NCBI RefSeq assembly: GCF_000143415.4
Contig: NW_003314288.1
Location: 22,002-86,001 of the forward strand
Length of the DNA stretch: 64,000 nucleotides
Direction: 5' to 3'
From: Selaginella moellendorffii
Taxonomy: Eukaryota > Streptophyta > Lycopodiopsida > Selaginellales > Selaginellaceae
The notes under the pieces were generated by a model. The model ran no database searches. It worked only from the letters and a program-made list of their open reading frames with translations, and was not told where the DNA came from. The translations under genes and the position numbers were made by a program. Positions 1 to 12,150 of this stretch are shown piece after piece (position 1 is the stretch's first letter; every line of letters starts with the position of its first letter).

Positions 1-475
1 TTTCGACTGATCCCACTTAGTAACCTCAGGTTTTTGGTGTTCAGCCACACCTCTCCCTAAGTTGAAACTTTATGTCTTGGTGCTTTTGGTTTGCATATTT
101 GGTTTGTCTTTGTTATGCCCGTTCGAAGGAATCCCTCACGAAAGTCCAAATGTCGAGTCTTTCCGCTGTGAACTTCTTTACTATGGGTAACTCTCCATGA
201 TACCCAACCACACTTCAATGGCTCGCCTATTGATAGCTTCCCATGGACTCACCCTAATACTTGAATGTGGTGAACTGTTATAGCACATTTCCGCAAGCCC
301 CAAATGACTTACTTAATCAATCAAGTTTTTAGAGACATAGCATTTCAAATAATCCTCCAACTGCCTATTCACCCTTTTTGTTTGTCCATCTGTCAATAAG
401 TGTTATTGCCATTATGCATTTAATACTTGTCTATGGGTGATAGGCTATGCTAAAATTTAGCTTAATACAATATTG
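1..475 (-). pseudogene. Ty3/gypsy integrase C-terminal fragment
   Basis: Translating the minus strand gives the end of a gypsy integrase core: a [16 protein letters not shown] block, an in-frame stop, then [11 protein letters not shown] and SPHSSIRVSPWEAINRRAIE. The same motifs occur in the better preserved gypsy element at the right end of the window (about 63720-63920), so both come from one lineage. Frameshifts and stops show it is dead. The fragment is cut on its upstream side by the Cassandra element at 476 and continues at 1076-1131 and 8317-8405. Confidence 0.85.
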
Positions 476-597
476 TGTAAGCAACCAAAGAGAACAACTT
501 GAGAGACGATCCATAGGGGTTCAAATATAGAGGGAAAGGGCCCATGAACAAGAGTGCACCCCCTTTTCCAATCGGTTAAGGGTCTTGGGATATTTGG

Positions 598-652
598 GTT
601 AAGCGTCCTTGGGTTAGAATAGTACTGGGTTGGGTGACCTCCTGGGAAGTCC
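598..652 (+). promoter_or_regulatory. 5S-rRNA-like internal pol III promoter segment in left Cassandra LTR
   Basis: The stretch runs from GTTAAGCG through GGGTGACCTCCTGGGAAGTCC-type sequence and matches the second half of plant 5S rRNA, including the region of the A box, intermediate element and C box. The C-box part is almost unchanged. It is known for Cassandra that this domain can drive RNA polymerase III transcription; activity here is not shown. Confidence 0.8.
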
Positions 653-874
653 AAACTCAGAAGCTTACATTTGGTATCAGAGGGGTCTCGGGTCCGACTC
701 TGTTGGTTGGCTAAGGGAATCACACCACATGTTGATTGACATCTGGCTGGTCTAGTTTGCTCCCGCTGGGCTCGACCCGAGGGGTAGGGTGTCAAGAGAG
801 CGGGGCTCTCAGGAGAGCTGCGGCTCTCAACTTCTGTTCACGAGGGCGTGAACTTGCAGGGAAGCATGGTGGAT

Positions 875-1070
875 TGTAAGCAACTAAAGAGAATGACTTG
901 AGAGACGATCCATAGGGGTTCAAATATAGAGGGAAAGGGCCCATGAACAAGAGTGCACACCCCCTTTTCCAATCGGTTAAGGGTCTTGGGATATTTGGGT
1001 TAAGCGTCCTTGGGTTAGAATAGTACTGGGTTGGGTGACCTCCCGGGAAGTCCAAACTCAGAAGCTTACA
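875..1070 (+). repeat. right Cassandra LTR with second 5S-like segment (999-1053)
   Basis: This is the second copy of the 476-669 LTR. It is nearly identical, with scattered single-base changes. In the C-box region one base differs (CCCGGG where the left copy has CCTGGG). A short purine-rich stretch just before it (856-874) is the likely polypurine tract. Confidence 0.88.
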
Positions 1071-1075
1071 TATTG

Positions 1076-1131
1076 TTCTAGAAGAGTTCTCCAGAACCTA
1101 TTAGTGAAAATCTTATTTCAATTTGACATAA
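1076..1131 (-). pseudogene. gypsy integrase fragment between two insertions
   Basis: The minus strand reads through a segment equivalent to the IFTSRFW motif region of the gypsy integrase (compare about 63656-63690 on the plus strand). It is bounded on one side by the Cassandra target duplication and on the other by the LTR starting at 1132. Confidence 0.75.
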
Positions 1132-2278
1132 TGTAGCACACGTGGATTTTACCCTTTATCCTATAATGATTTATCATAGAATAACCATGAAGTACAACCT
1201 AAACAATCCATGTGCCATGTGTCATATGTCATATGCCACATGCCACGTGTCCAAAAGACAATGGAGCAGAACCTGAGTTTTAGGGCCTTAGGCCACTAAA
1301 TGAAGGAATGGAGCCAAACTTCTGAGCATAAAGCCAAAGAGTGACAGTACTGGAGCACAGAATGACTCTCAAGCATATAGCTTAAGGAGCAAAGGGACAG
1401 GAATAGTCTTAGAGAAACCAACATCCCAATGCTAGGACCAACACGCAAAATGGAGCCAAATAGAATCTAGCACTATTTTAGCATATTGATTTTAACCCTA
1501 ACGTGAGGATATGGGTACTCCACTAGCTAATATGGTGTGGAACTTGGGTTGAGACCCAAGCTAGACACAGAACAAAAACAAGTACGCAAGCAGGAGTTCG
1601 ACTATGCCTCAAATTAGTCAGCTATGCCTGACCTACCTACTATCCCTACTATATATTTGGAACCCCCACAACCCCCACCCCCCCCCCCCCCCCCCTTTAA
1701 GGAACACACACTTTGGGTTTTCATCCTTAGCCATCCTTAGTACTAAAAGTTAGTCTCTGAGACTAACTTGAAACTTACTAAATATGGAATGGCATTAGAT
1801 TGCAAATTTGGACACCAAATAAATACCATTCTGTTTAGGACAATCTCTACATTCAGTAGATATGCCAAATTAGCAAATTTAAACACTTTCCATAAATATC
1901 AATTAAGACTAAACAGAACTAACACAAAATGCATGATAGCGAGGGTATTTGGCAAACATAGTAAGCTATCATTTAGCGAATATTGAGGGACCAACCTTAA
2001 TATCACAGGGTTGCCAACACTAGCAAGTGCAAGCCAATAATATGAGTTTCTTGTCATCGTGTCAAATATGTTTGACTAAATGACAACTTAGGATTTCCTT
2101 TCTTTAGTGCTTTTCTAGGCTAAGTGCACATGTGATAACTAGTTTCTCAACTAGCTTAAGCAAAGACTAATAAAGGGTCTAGAATTATCAACCTCCTACC
2201 GTTGTGGCAGTAAAAAAAGAATATCTGAAAGGACTAGCCAACATGTAACTTTTGATACCCACAGTCACATTGGCGACA
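1132..2278 (-). repeat. 3' LTR of the LARD-like element
   Basis: It starts TGTAGCACACGTGG on the plus strand and ends GGCGACA. It contains a long C run near 1676-1695. Related copies recur at 7225, 9060, 19583, 23088-25751 and 27371. Confidence 0.85.
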
Positions 2279-5200
2279 CTCTCCCCCCCCCTTAAGGAAG
2301 ATCAACGTCCTTGTCGATGCATACTCCAATCTAGAGCACTGCTAAGGAAACAACTCTAGAAAAATATCATAGTGTTCACATTATATGAGATTTAAATGAG
2401 TTAGGGTAATTTATTTGTCTAGTGTGGATATGCTACCAAGTCAAACACCTTCTGGCCGTCATCAATAAGAAAAATGACCAACAGAGTTAACCACCCTTGC
2501 TACTCTAGGTGTCATCCAATTTACAAAAGTGTGATACACCTCTGCTTGTAGGGACATATAGAGAGAAGTTAGAGACCCTAACCTTCCTAAGCAAAGAAAC
2601 TAAACTTTTTGGTAAGGTTTAAATAGACTATTATAAATAAGCAGTTAGAGTTGTTTACACAGTCACACCCTTTTAACGAAATAAGGAACATCGAGAGAGA
2701 GGTAGATGATGTGACTAGTTGACAGTAGCAACCCCATGACTAAAGATTTCACTATGCATACGAAGTGCCAAAGCCAATCTACATATATTGGCCCAAACCT
2801 AAAGATCAATAGATGGACAATGTCAAAGTCATAGGCCATAATATATAAGAGACTTAATTATCAGTGAATAAATCTTAGATTATAACACAAAGGTATTCTA
2901 AGTAAGTTATTGTCTGATAAACCAGTATTAGAGTGTAGGAACCACCAAGATCATTATAATTAAAAAATATAAGATTCACCATCCAACAAAATTCAATAGC
3001 TAATGTATCATAAAAAACACTCAATGATAAAACTTCACTATCAAAGATTGTAGATAGCATGCTAAACAACTTATGTAAGATAACTAAAAGAACATAAAAT
3101 ATTATCAATTGGCAAGCAAAATGCTCGCGAATGTACCACCTAAAGGAAATATCATCCAATTTATCAAAACCAACTATAACAACAATCAACAAAAGAAAAT
3201 AAATGTGGCAAGATCAACAAACATAATGTTCATGCCAAGTATCACACTAGCTAATCTGAATTTATCTCAATCAACAATACAAAGAAACTCAAATTACTTA
3301 ACTAAGCATTAGCAACATTCTACCGATATCTTAAACCCAAGAGATTAATCCCGAGCAAACCACCAAAACATGTGGTATTGCTAAAAGCCTATGACCATAT
3401 AAGAGAATAACTAACTATCATGAAAGATCATCAATCATGTCATCAATAGAGAGATACATAATCATTATTGAAGAAAAAATCCACCATCCTGAAGAACAGC
3501 AAATCATTTTAGATCAATAATAATCAAGTAAAACCTTTGACAAAGATAATCAACTATTCTAGATGATAGTCAATCATCACTAATTATTGATAATGCGAAA
3601 GCTAACTTCAACATCGAAGTTAATGAGTTAAAATACCTTCCCCAACAACTCCTTACAAATAAAACAACGAGCATGAAAACTCAAAAAACCAAAAACTCAA
3701 AGAAGCATATAACCAAGTCGTGCCTAAAAATGATCACAAGTTTTGCATTAACTAACTTAAATGCTAAAGAAGAAATCATAGTACAATTCATAATATCCTC
3801 CTTAACACATCTATAAGCTAAACTTCATAATACAAAACTAATAAAGAACATTTCTACATCAATCCAAAAGCCAAACATAATAAAGTTATACTCAACAAGT
3901 GACTACCAAATTGAACCTCCATGAATCCATCTATAGCAAGATGTAATTCACTTTATAACAAGCATAAAAAGAATCACTAATGATCAATATATTCCAACTT
4001 AAATTCAATAAAGATTCAAACATTTCAATATTGATTACTAATGTTAAAGCTAGCATAGTCCACAATTAAATTATTTTTCAAGGAAAAACAAAAGCTCAAC
4101 CCCTACTAAATAATCTTGTTTAGAATACAATTAACTCAACTTGCCACTTAATTTGTTTAAATGTTAAAACAGTTGCTAACTAGCAAATGTATGAATGCTG
4201 ATAATACAAAGCTACAACTAAATCATTAACACTATCTCTATCAAGACTAATGAAATTCAATATCAATCCTATAGAGAGATATCTCATTTCACTTGAGTCT
4301 CAGCATCAACAATCTCAATAATAGAGCATTATTTCAATGCCATTAACACCAAAATAAAGCTAAAAAAAGCAAGAGCAAATCACCACTCAAAGCTCTCTAG
4401 CAACTATGCTAACCAAAGTTGAAGATACTTTACTCAGTATTTGAGATTAATTCTTCAACAATACTCAGCTACAAATAACATTTCATCAAGGAGTGAATTA
4501 CCACATCCAAGACTCAATAATATCCAACACCACGAACTAAACACAACCAAGTGATATAGACAGAAGTAGAATCAATATGTTAATATGGAAAAATTATGTA
4601 AGCTCATGATATGATCCTTTGCAATACCATTCTAGTAAAGCAAACATATCACCATTAAATCATTATTAAGTGAAACAAGTATGAAAAATCCTTGATGAAG
4701 TTTACAAGCAATCACTAGCCACAAAGTAACTAACAATTACTCCTTAACTTGCCTTTACAAGACCGTAACTCTAAACTCATGTTATTGAATCATATACTTG
4801 TCTAACATGAACGTAATACCCCATGTACAAAATAAAAGTTCATGCACAAACACAAAATAAATGTCCACTCAAATCCAACTCAACTGCAATAAACTCACTA
4901 ATGCATTTAATTAACAGCTCTGAGAATACCTTAAAGAGGCTAGCTATGCATAATCACATTTAATCAAAACTAAAGTGAAGAATATGAGATGGACTCATAT
5001 TGGTATACAACCTCTTTATAGATGAAGCTATAGCATAAGTACTAACATCTCAACCTCAAACAAATAAATTGGACATTACCATCCTCAACCAAGGTGCAAA
5101 GTTACCAAAACCAAGTCAAGATCAGTGAGAGCTCACTACTCTTATAGAGTCTAATGAAATGTAAAGTGCAACTTGCCACCAAACACAACACTATAGAAAA

Positions 5201-7224
5201 AGGCACAAGGGTCACATATTCGCCATTTTTCTACACTAACTCTAGACTCTATTCAACTCAATTGCCTCAGCCCCAAAAGTCAACATTCTTTTTAGGTCAT
5301 ATTATACCAACTACATGCTAAGGTTTAAGCTAACTAAAGTCAACTCCAACCCCTTCGCTAGTTTATAATAGCTTTAAAAAATGGAATGGTTTTCGAGAAA
5401 AGTGATCAACAGATCAGCCATTAGAAAAGTCTGAGAAATTTTATGAAAAATTTTCCATCCTAAAGAAAGAATGACTTTCAATCTAGAAATACAAACTTTC
5501 AAGACTCAACCAACTTCCTCCTATTAACAACTTCACATAGGTTCACCTCAACATAAATTCTCATGACTTAGCAATATATTTAAGTATTGAACATCATGCC
5601 CATATTTCCAACATCTAACATTGACATCAGCAAAATGCAAAATGAACATCCAAGGCTTGATCACGAAGACTATATCTTTGGATATCCACATTGCACTAAC
5701 ACTCTTCTTCAACCACCTTCAAAATTTAATATGAAGCCAAAACACTAACAAAAACAATGTCATAGAAAATCAAGGTTTAAGGAAAATTCCTCATCACTCA
5801 AAATAACAATGCCACTTCCACTAACACAAGTGCTAGTGATGTCAATGCTTTAATTTCACACTTTCTCCATCCAACAATCTACTCCAAATGCTAATGAATC
5901 AATCGACAAGCTATAACAAATGAATGCTATAACATTTTCCAACACCTTCTGGGCAAACCCTCAAAGGAACAAAGTACCAACTTAAGCTTAGCATAATGGA
6001 TTGTTATCAAGAACAAAGTCAAAGCTACTTCAATACTACTATTTGCAAGCAGACTAGCTTTACTATCAACCACTTCAGGGTTGATCATTATTTAACTAAG
6101 CAACTTCGTAAATATATTGGTCACTATCACATAGTTATGATATAAAAATCACAATGACTTGATCATCAATTGAGCAACACCACGAGTAAACCCACATTAT
6201 TACTTCAAAAGTTTATGTAAGTATCAAATGCCTACTCTTTTTGATAAAATGCAATATAAATGTTACACCCCCAATAGAGTTTTATAACATTGATTACCAT
6301 CAAATTTTATTCATAACATAAACAAGTTTATGCCACTCTCTTTCCAACTAAATTCAAAACTAATCCAACACCAAGCTACTCAAGGAGCAATAGCAAGATT
6401 CCTCGGAGAAGAATTGAGCATTGCAACCAAAGTTTTGAATAGCAAGTCTAGACAAAATGGTTTAGCATTTCACCGCTATCCATCCCACAATTCACCATTT
6501 GTAAGACTATCATTTCTAATATGCATCAAGGTAGAGACTCTTGATTGCATAATATGAACACGAGCAATAAGTTAACACCTTATTGCAAATCATCTTTCTA
6601 AGAAGAGAAAATGATTTACGTGTTTGACCCTTCGTCTCTGATAACTCTCTTTTTGGTTTTATCTTTGACCAAACCTCAAGCTTGCTTTCGCACTACCTTC
6701 AGTCCAATCCAAGAAAAGTCTATGAGAGAGCACAGCAATGACTACTTGAACCAATAAACTTATCCTTACAGTCTTGATTGATCTACTTATAATCATGCCT
6801 AAGAAGGATTTACTAGTGCCATGTTAAAAAGCTACGAACCAGCCTATTTGCCACTTATAACAAACCCAGGGGAAGTTTACTTCCACCCACGGTATATGGA
6901 ATAACTCACGGAACAATTGATAAACTAACATTAATCCTACCAACTCAAAGTTTAACCTTGAGTTGCTAATGTGCCTCACTCACAAGCCCAAGCACAAACT
7001 TGTGCAAAATGGTATATCTCAAATCCTTCTTATGAGCCTAAGTGCAAGCTCACATAATATGGTACAAAAAGTAACCAAAATCCATACCCAAGGAATGAAT
7101 GCGAAGTTTTAGCACCCAAATGTGTACCCACTTGGATCATTGTTTTTATCTCTGTGTATACAATGAAACTAGTTGTCTAATTTCATTGGATAGTCCTTGC
7201 TGAGAATCATTCTCTAATACTAAA
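2279..7224. other. non-coding AT-rich internal region of the LARD-like element
   Basis: About 4.9 kb without any recognisable gag, protease, reverse transcriptase or integrase motif. The longest open frames are about 100 residues and look random. Large parts are found again in the opposite orientation at 18985-23087, 25752-26512, 28426-30060 and 36128-36432, so it is a conserved internal region of a family rather than unique spacer. Confidence 0.75.
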
Positions 7225-8316
7225 TATAGTGCATATGGTTTTCACCCTTTATTCTATAGGGATTTACCATAGGATAACCATAAAGTAGAACTTAAACCCT
7301 CCATATGCCATGTGTCATATGCCATGTGCCACATGCCATGTGTCCAAAGGACAGCAATGCAGAAGCCGAGTTTCAGGGCCTTGGGCCACTGAATGAAGGA
7401 ACAGAGCTAAACTCCTAAGCATGCTCCTATCCCTTCACTCTTTAGATTGTATGCTCCGGAGTCATTTCGTGCTCTAGTGCTATTGTTCCTTGGCCGGAGT
7501 GACTTGGAACAATCCTAGAGAAATTAACATCTTAATGCCAGGACTAACACGCAAAATAGAGCCAAATGGAGTCTGGCACTATTTCAGCATTACCAATGGT
7601 TTAACACGAGGATATGAGTATTCCACCAACTAGTATGATGTGGAACTTGGGCTTAGACCTAAGCCAAACACAAAACAAAGACAAAAACTAGCGGGAGTTA
7701 GACTATGCCTCAGGTTGGTCGGCCATGCCCAACCTACCTGTTACCACACTATCTCTATTATACATTTGGAACCCCCCTCCCCTTTTAGGAATGCACGCTT
7801 TGAGCTTGAGCTTTCACCCTTAGTCACCTTGGGATTAACTTGAAACTTACCAAATATGAAATAGTATTAGATTGTGAATTTGGATATGGGACCAACACCA
7901 TTGTGTTCAGGACAATCTTTACATTCCATAGACACTTTCCATAAATAACAATTGGGACCAATCGAAATTAACACAAGGTGCATGATAGCAAGGGTGTTTG
8001 GCAGACACGGTAAGCCATCATCTAACAAATATTAAGGGACCAAGCTCAATATTGCGAGGGTTCCAACACTAACAAGTGCAAGCCAACAATATGAGCCATA
8101 TCAAGTATACTTGACAAAATGAAAACTTAGGATTTCCTTCCTTAGTGCCCCTTTAGTCTAAGTGCACATGTGATGATCAGTTTCTCAACTAGCTTAGGTA
8201 GAGACTAATAAATGGTTTAGCAATACTAACCTCTTGCTGTCGTGGCAGTAAGGAAAGAATATTCGAAAGGACTAGCCGACAGATAACTTTTGATATCTAC
8301 AGTCATATTCACGACA
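7225..8316 (-). repeat. 5' LTR of the LARD-like element
   Basis: Same repeat as 1132-2278, more diverged, adjoining the primer-binding site at 7209-7224. Confidence 0.83.
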
Positions 8317-8405
8317 AATAATTCCCACACTTGAACCACTTGCTTGTAAAATAGCTTCACCACACCTTTTACATCTACTTTTGTTGTGGTGGGTATGAAA
8401 TATAT
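8317..8405 (-). pseudogene. gypsy integrase fragment (other side of the LARD insertion)
   Basis: The minus strand encodes a FIPTTTxVDxxGVxKLFxxQVV block, matching the integrase core at about 63541-63612. It joins logically to the fragment at 1076-1131 once the 7.2-kb insertion is removed. Sequence above 8405 no longer reads as integrase. Confidence 0.8.
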
Positions 8406-9059
8406 AGCCATACCTTTAGCCCCATATGCACTAGTCCCAGCCTTAGTGGCACCACTTAGAACCTATCCAAGCTTCCCTCACTTATGGATTCTTTGTTGGC
8501 ATTTTCACCACCTAACCTCTCATAATCTGATAAAGCTTGAGCTCCTCAACCTATGTCATAATCTCAGAAATAAAGAAGGTATAGACATTAAGCAATGCCT
8601 TTTTGGTGCCTTCTCTAGCTTTCTTCATCTCTACTTATTGTTGATTCCAACACTCATTTTTAACTAGATTCATAGTGAAAGTATACCCAAATCTCATCTC
8701 ATGATCACATATGATACACTCCCCTTTAGAGATGTTAATGCCTTCATTGACTATTGACTAACCCTTATTGAGCCAAGGGGAATCAACACCTCCATGTCGA
8801 CACTGAATATATCAATCCTTTCATTGTGTAAATTAACTATTCCATGTGAGGTAACTAATCATCCGCTTGTACCATAGTCTCATAGTGGATACCTTTGTCT
8901 ATGGATGCCTCACAAGAGGAAGAAAAAATACATGGATGTTTGATATATACAATTTTAAATTTAGCAGTAGAAATATACCTCACTCAAAGGTCTGTTATAT
9001 TTTTTAAATAGCCACTAATCAATGGGAATTGAATATGTGCTTTTTGTTTTGATACCAAA
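8406..9059. other. no gene seen; leader of a degenerate LTR element
   Basis: No coding feature is recognised. At 9045-9059 the minus strand reads TTTGGTATCAAAAC, a primer-site-like motif directly next to the LTR that begins at 9060. The stretch is therefore probably the 5' leader or internal part of another minus-strand copy. Confidence 0.4.
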
Positions 9060-10563
9060 TATAGCATACTTGAATTTGGAGCCAGACTCTAAACCTATTG
9101 CACAAAACAAGGGTCCAATACACATTTAATATCCTTTATTAGCACTAGCTCTCCATATCCAGCTCTTGCATGCAAAATGGTGTCAAATGGTGTCAAACAC
9201 AATTTTGGTATACCAGTGGGTCTAGACACTTACCATAAATAGTATATAGATTTGGAATGAGACCAACACATGGGGCATGATAGCAAGGGTGTCTGGCAAA
9301 CACAGTAATTTATTATGTATATTGAAGGACTAGATTCAATATTATGAGGGTTTTTAATACTAGCAAATGTAAGCCAATAACATGAGTTTCTCAAAGGGAT
9401 TTTACCTTATATTTATCCAATTTACATACACATGCATTAACTAGTCTTTCAACTAACTCAAGTGGGAACTATAAAGGGAACCAACTATACCAACCTCCTA
9501 TCGTCATAGAAATAATGGGAGAGTGGTGTAAGCCACAAATTTTTCCTTTTCAATTTCTCAATTTACATTGTCTATCTGACCACCATGGCATTAGCTTTAG
9601 TTAAGTTCCCTTGTCAAGGTTCTTATCTATTGTACTAACTCCTACTTGGTCGTACATAGTTTCAACTATTTATTGCATGAGCAATAGGGTGTTAGCCATC
9701 CATCTAGAGATTCCCAAGTTCTCTCTCAATCCCCCTCTCTAGGTTAAACTGGACTTAAGGTCCAATTATACTTCTTTTAGGCACAAGTAGCCAAACACAC
9801 GAAGCCTTCAAGTTCCTAACATCCTTTGGTACAATAAGATTTGATCATGGGACCTTCTAAATCCCAAGCGTTCGATGCATCTCTTACTTTGGGACCCTAG
9901 GGGTGGGGGGGGAACATCGTGGCATAACAACTCAGTATGGGTATCCCTACTCCCCCACCTCCATCCCAAAGGGAAGGCCCACTTAGGAAGGAGTGAGGAC
10001 CAATGAGCCACATAGTACTCAAATAGGGCATCACTCCACATGAGTCAAAAGCACCACAGTCGGTTTCCCTTCCGGGAGTGGGAGTTGCTTTTGAGCACTT
10101 TCTTGGGTGGCCTCTTTAGCACCATCTGAGTCCGTACTCACTCCATCCAAGGCCCCTAACCCCTAATCCCAACCTTAAGTTGGTTTGGAAGTACCATTGA
10201 AGAGTTCTTTTAAGACTGGTTCATAAACCTCACTATCTCTATTATAGTTTTAGAACCCCTTGTAGCCCCTCCCCTTTGAGAGACGATCGCTTTAAGCTTT
10301 CACCCCATGACCTGTATTAGAATTTGGACCCGGTCTCGGACTCAATCTCAGATTTGACTCAGTCTCAGACCCAATCTTAGATTTTAGACTTGGTTTCAAA
10401 CTTGGTCTCTGTCATGAACTTGGTCTTGGGGTCGGTCTCGGACTTGGTCTCGAGGTCAATCTCATGTGATTTTAGGGATTCTTTAGCCTATGACACTCAA
10501 GAAGTTGGTTCCTTACAACTGGCTGACAAATATCTTTTGGTACCCAAAGTTATATTTGCTACA
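9060..10563 (-). repeat. degenerate LARD-family LTR interrupted by a solo LTR
   Basis: Sequence 9060-9526 and 10518-10563 aligns by eye with the LARD-like LTR (for example the GGCATGATAGCAAGGGTGT block, and an end equivalent to the GCGACA end). The middle is replaced by an unrelated LTR at 9527-10517. Confidence 0.7.
9527..10517 (-). mobile_element. solo LTR of the right-hand gypsy family
   Basis: It begins TGTAAGCCAC and ends CCTTACA and resembles, in reverse orientation, the LTR at 58654-59805, including the degenerate GGTCTCGGACTC-type repeat block (10320-10470). The flanks AGTGG (9522-9526) and ACTGG (10518-10522) differ at one base and are probably the target duplication. No internal region is present, so it is a solo LTR. 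Confidence 0.72.
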
Positions 10564-11892
10564 CTGCGCATTACATACCCACTTAGCCTCATAAGGTTTC
10601 CTCACTTGAATTGCTGAGGCCTTGAGTTGTTGCTCCAACTCACTAATGCATGCATGCAAGCAAGCTTCATCATGAACTTTTACCTGGTTGAGATGATTTT
10701 TCAGCTGCCCATTTTTCATAAATAACTTGGAGATGGCATCTTCCTAGTGCCTCATCTTCACACATGAGATGCTTTTGATAGCATCTGGATCCCATATATC
10801 TATGTTAGAAGGTGATCCTCATCCATTCCTTAGACCTTCTATATCAAGATCCTTTGCTACTTGCTGTGGGATATCTTGGTGCATTCCTGGTAGTATAATT
10901 GCATAGTCAAAGGAATCCCCATTGCAACTCCTCCACGAGCATCCTCCCATAAACAGAGCTGCTACCTTACATGACTTCTCCATCCTAAGGCTTTCATAGC
11001 TATTGCATAAACTCCACTCTCTAAATGCCTTGCTTGGATGAGGACCTCCCCAAATGTAAATGGCATAATCTGGGTGAGTAGGGCTAGCATGATCATTAGC
11101 TCCACAACCTGTGGCCCAGTTCCAAATCTAATCCCCTAGGTGGGATATAAGCAAATTGCTGTAAGATCCTTATAAAGAATCTCATGTTTTGCCAACAGGT
11201 CTTGCAAAATCATGATCTTTCGTATATGAGGATTCGTCACCTAGAGTATTGCAAGATCAATAATGCCAATCACTTTTATAATTAATTTTGTGCCACATGT
11301 CAAATGCCAAAGTTGCCATGTGTCATCTCTTTTGTTTTTGGTTATTTTTTCTCACTTTCCTTCTCTTTATTTTTCCACTCTCTTTCTTTCTTTCACCTTT
11401 TTTTTCTATTCTTTTCCTTTTATTTTCCTAAGGCACTAATGCAGTCTGGATGTCTTGACAATAAGTTCTTCTTTGGCATCTAGACCCAAAGATCCTACAA
11501 TAGAATCTTCCATTATCTCAACTCACTCTACATTTACCTTCTTCAATATGTACAACATGATTAATAGCTGGATATTGTTGGTTCATTGGACAATCTCAAG
11601 CCCCATGGTTGCCATCATATTTGAAGCACTTGTTTCATCAGGCACCACCCAATTAACTCCTCTTGAAAGATGCAAGTCGATGATTTATCTTTGTGAGTTG
11701 GCTCTTCAATTCCTTTGTCAATGTTGCTACAAGATTCTTGACATTTATCTATACATCATTCTCTACCTACTCTTTCAATGCTCCATTTTTTTTATAGAAG
11801 ATTCATCATTAGGAATCTTTATTAAATCCTTAAAATACTCATCTTGTAGTTCAAACTCTTATGCTTGGTGTATTGCCTCTCAAGGAGGGAGT
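10564..11892. other. repeat-like region without recognisable gene
   Basis: Short open frames occur on both strands, but none shows a family motif. A pyrimidine-rich stretch lies at 11340-11430. I cannot assign this stretch. Confidence 0.4.
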
Positions 11893-11896
11893 AATG

Positions 11897-12147
11897 TGGC
11901 CAATGCTTGGAAGGTGTTCAAGGAAACGTTGTGGGACGTCATGTCGTGGATGATGCTGGTGTCAGTGTGTGCCAAGAATGGGAGCATGGAAGAAGCTGTG
12001 GCTCTGTTTGACAAGATGCCACAGCGAAATAGAGTCTCGTGGAACTCAATCATCTCTGGGCTTTTGTAGAATGGTCACAAAAGGGAGGCTCTATAGGTGT
12101 TCAAAGTGATGGTATTGGAAGATGTGGAAGCCGATAGTATCTCCTAG
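11897..12147 (+). pseudogene. PPR protein fragment
   Basis: The plus strand encodes about one and a half pentatricopeptide repeats of the plant PLS type: a VMSWMMLVSVCAKNGSMEEA block, ALFDKMPQRN, then VSWNSIISGL followed by a stop. The relic continues after the stop (HKREAL-x-VFKVM), with more stops. Flanking DNA is unrelated, so this is a small transposed piece of a PPR gene like that at 16465-18197. No RNA-binding function is expected. Confidence 0.75.
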
Positions 12148-12150
12148 TGG

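Larger units (their letters stand above)
476..1070 (+). mobile_element. Cassandra-type TRIM retrotransposon, complete
   Basis: Two LTRs (476-669 and 875-1070, 194 and 196 bp) begin TGTAAGC and end GCTTACA. They are flanked by a perfect 5-bp target duplication TATTG (471-475 and 1071-1075). Directly after the left LTR lies a primer-binding site, TTTGGTATCAGAGG (670-683), matching the plant initiator tRNA-Met type. The internal part is only about 205 bp and has no coding capacity. Each LTR contains a segment closely resembling the 3' half of plant 5S rRNA, which is the hallmark of Cassandra elements. It must be moved by enzymes of another retrotransposon. It sits inside the gypsy integrase fragment. 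Confidence 0.93.
1132..8316 (-). mobile_element. large non-coding LTR retrotransposon (LARD-like), near-complete
   Basis: Two LTRs of about 1.1 kb (1132-2278 and 7225-8316) lie in the same orientation. In element orientation they begin TGTCG and end CTACA. Next to 2278 is a C-rich stretch (purine-rich on the element strand, 2279-2305) that acts as polypurine tract. Next to 7225 lies TTTAGTATTAGAGAAT (minus strand, 7209-7224), a tRNA-Met-type primer site, so the element runs on the minus strand. Flanks CATAA (1127-1131) and AATAA (8317-8321) look like a target duplication with one mismatch. Insertion was into a gypsy integrase, which reads on both sides. No gag or pol is present. Confidence 0.85.

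Noticed and set aside
598-652. True 5S rRNA gene
   Set aside because: Only the 3' half resembles 5S rRNA, it lies in both LTRs of a TRIM element, and there is no tandem 5S array.
2875-3192. 105-residue hydrophobic minus-strand frame as a membrane protein
   Set aside because: AT-rich random frame in the non-coding LARD interior; not kept in the parallel copies.
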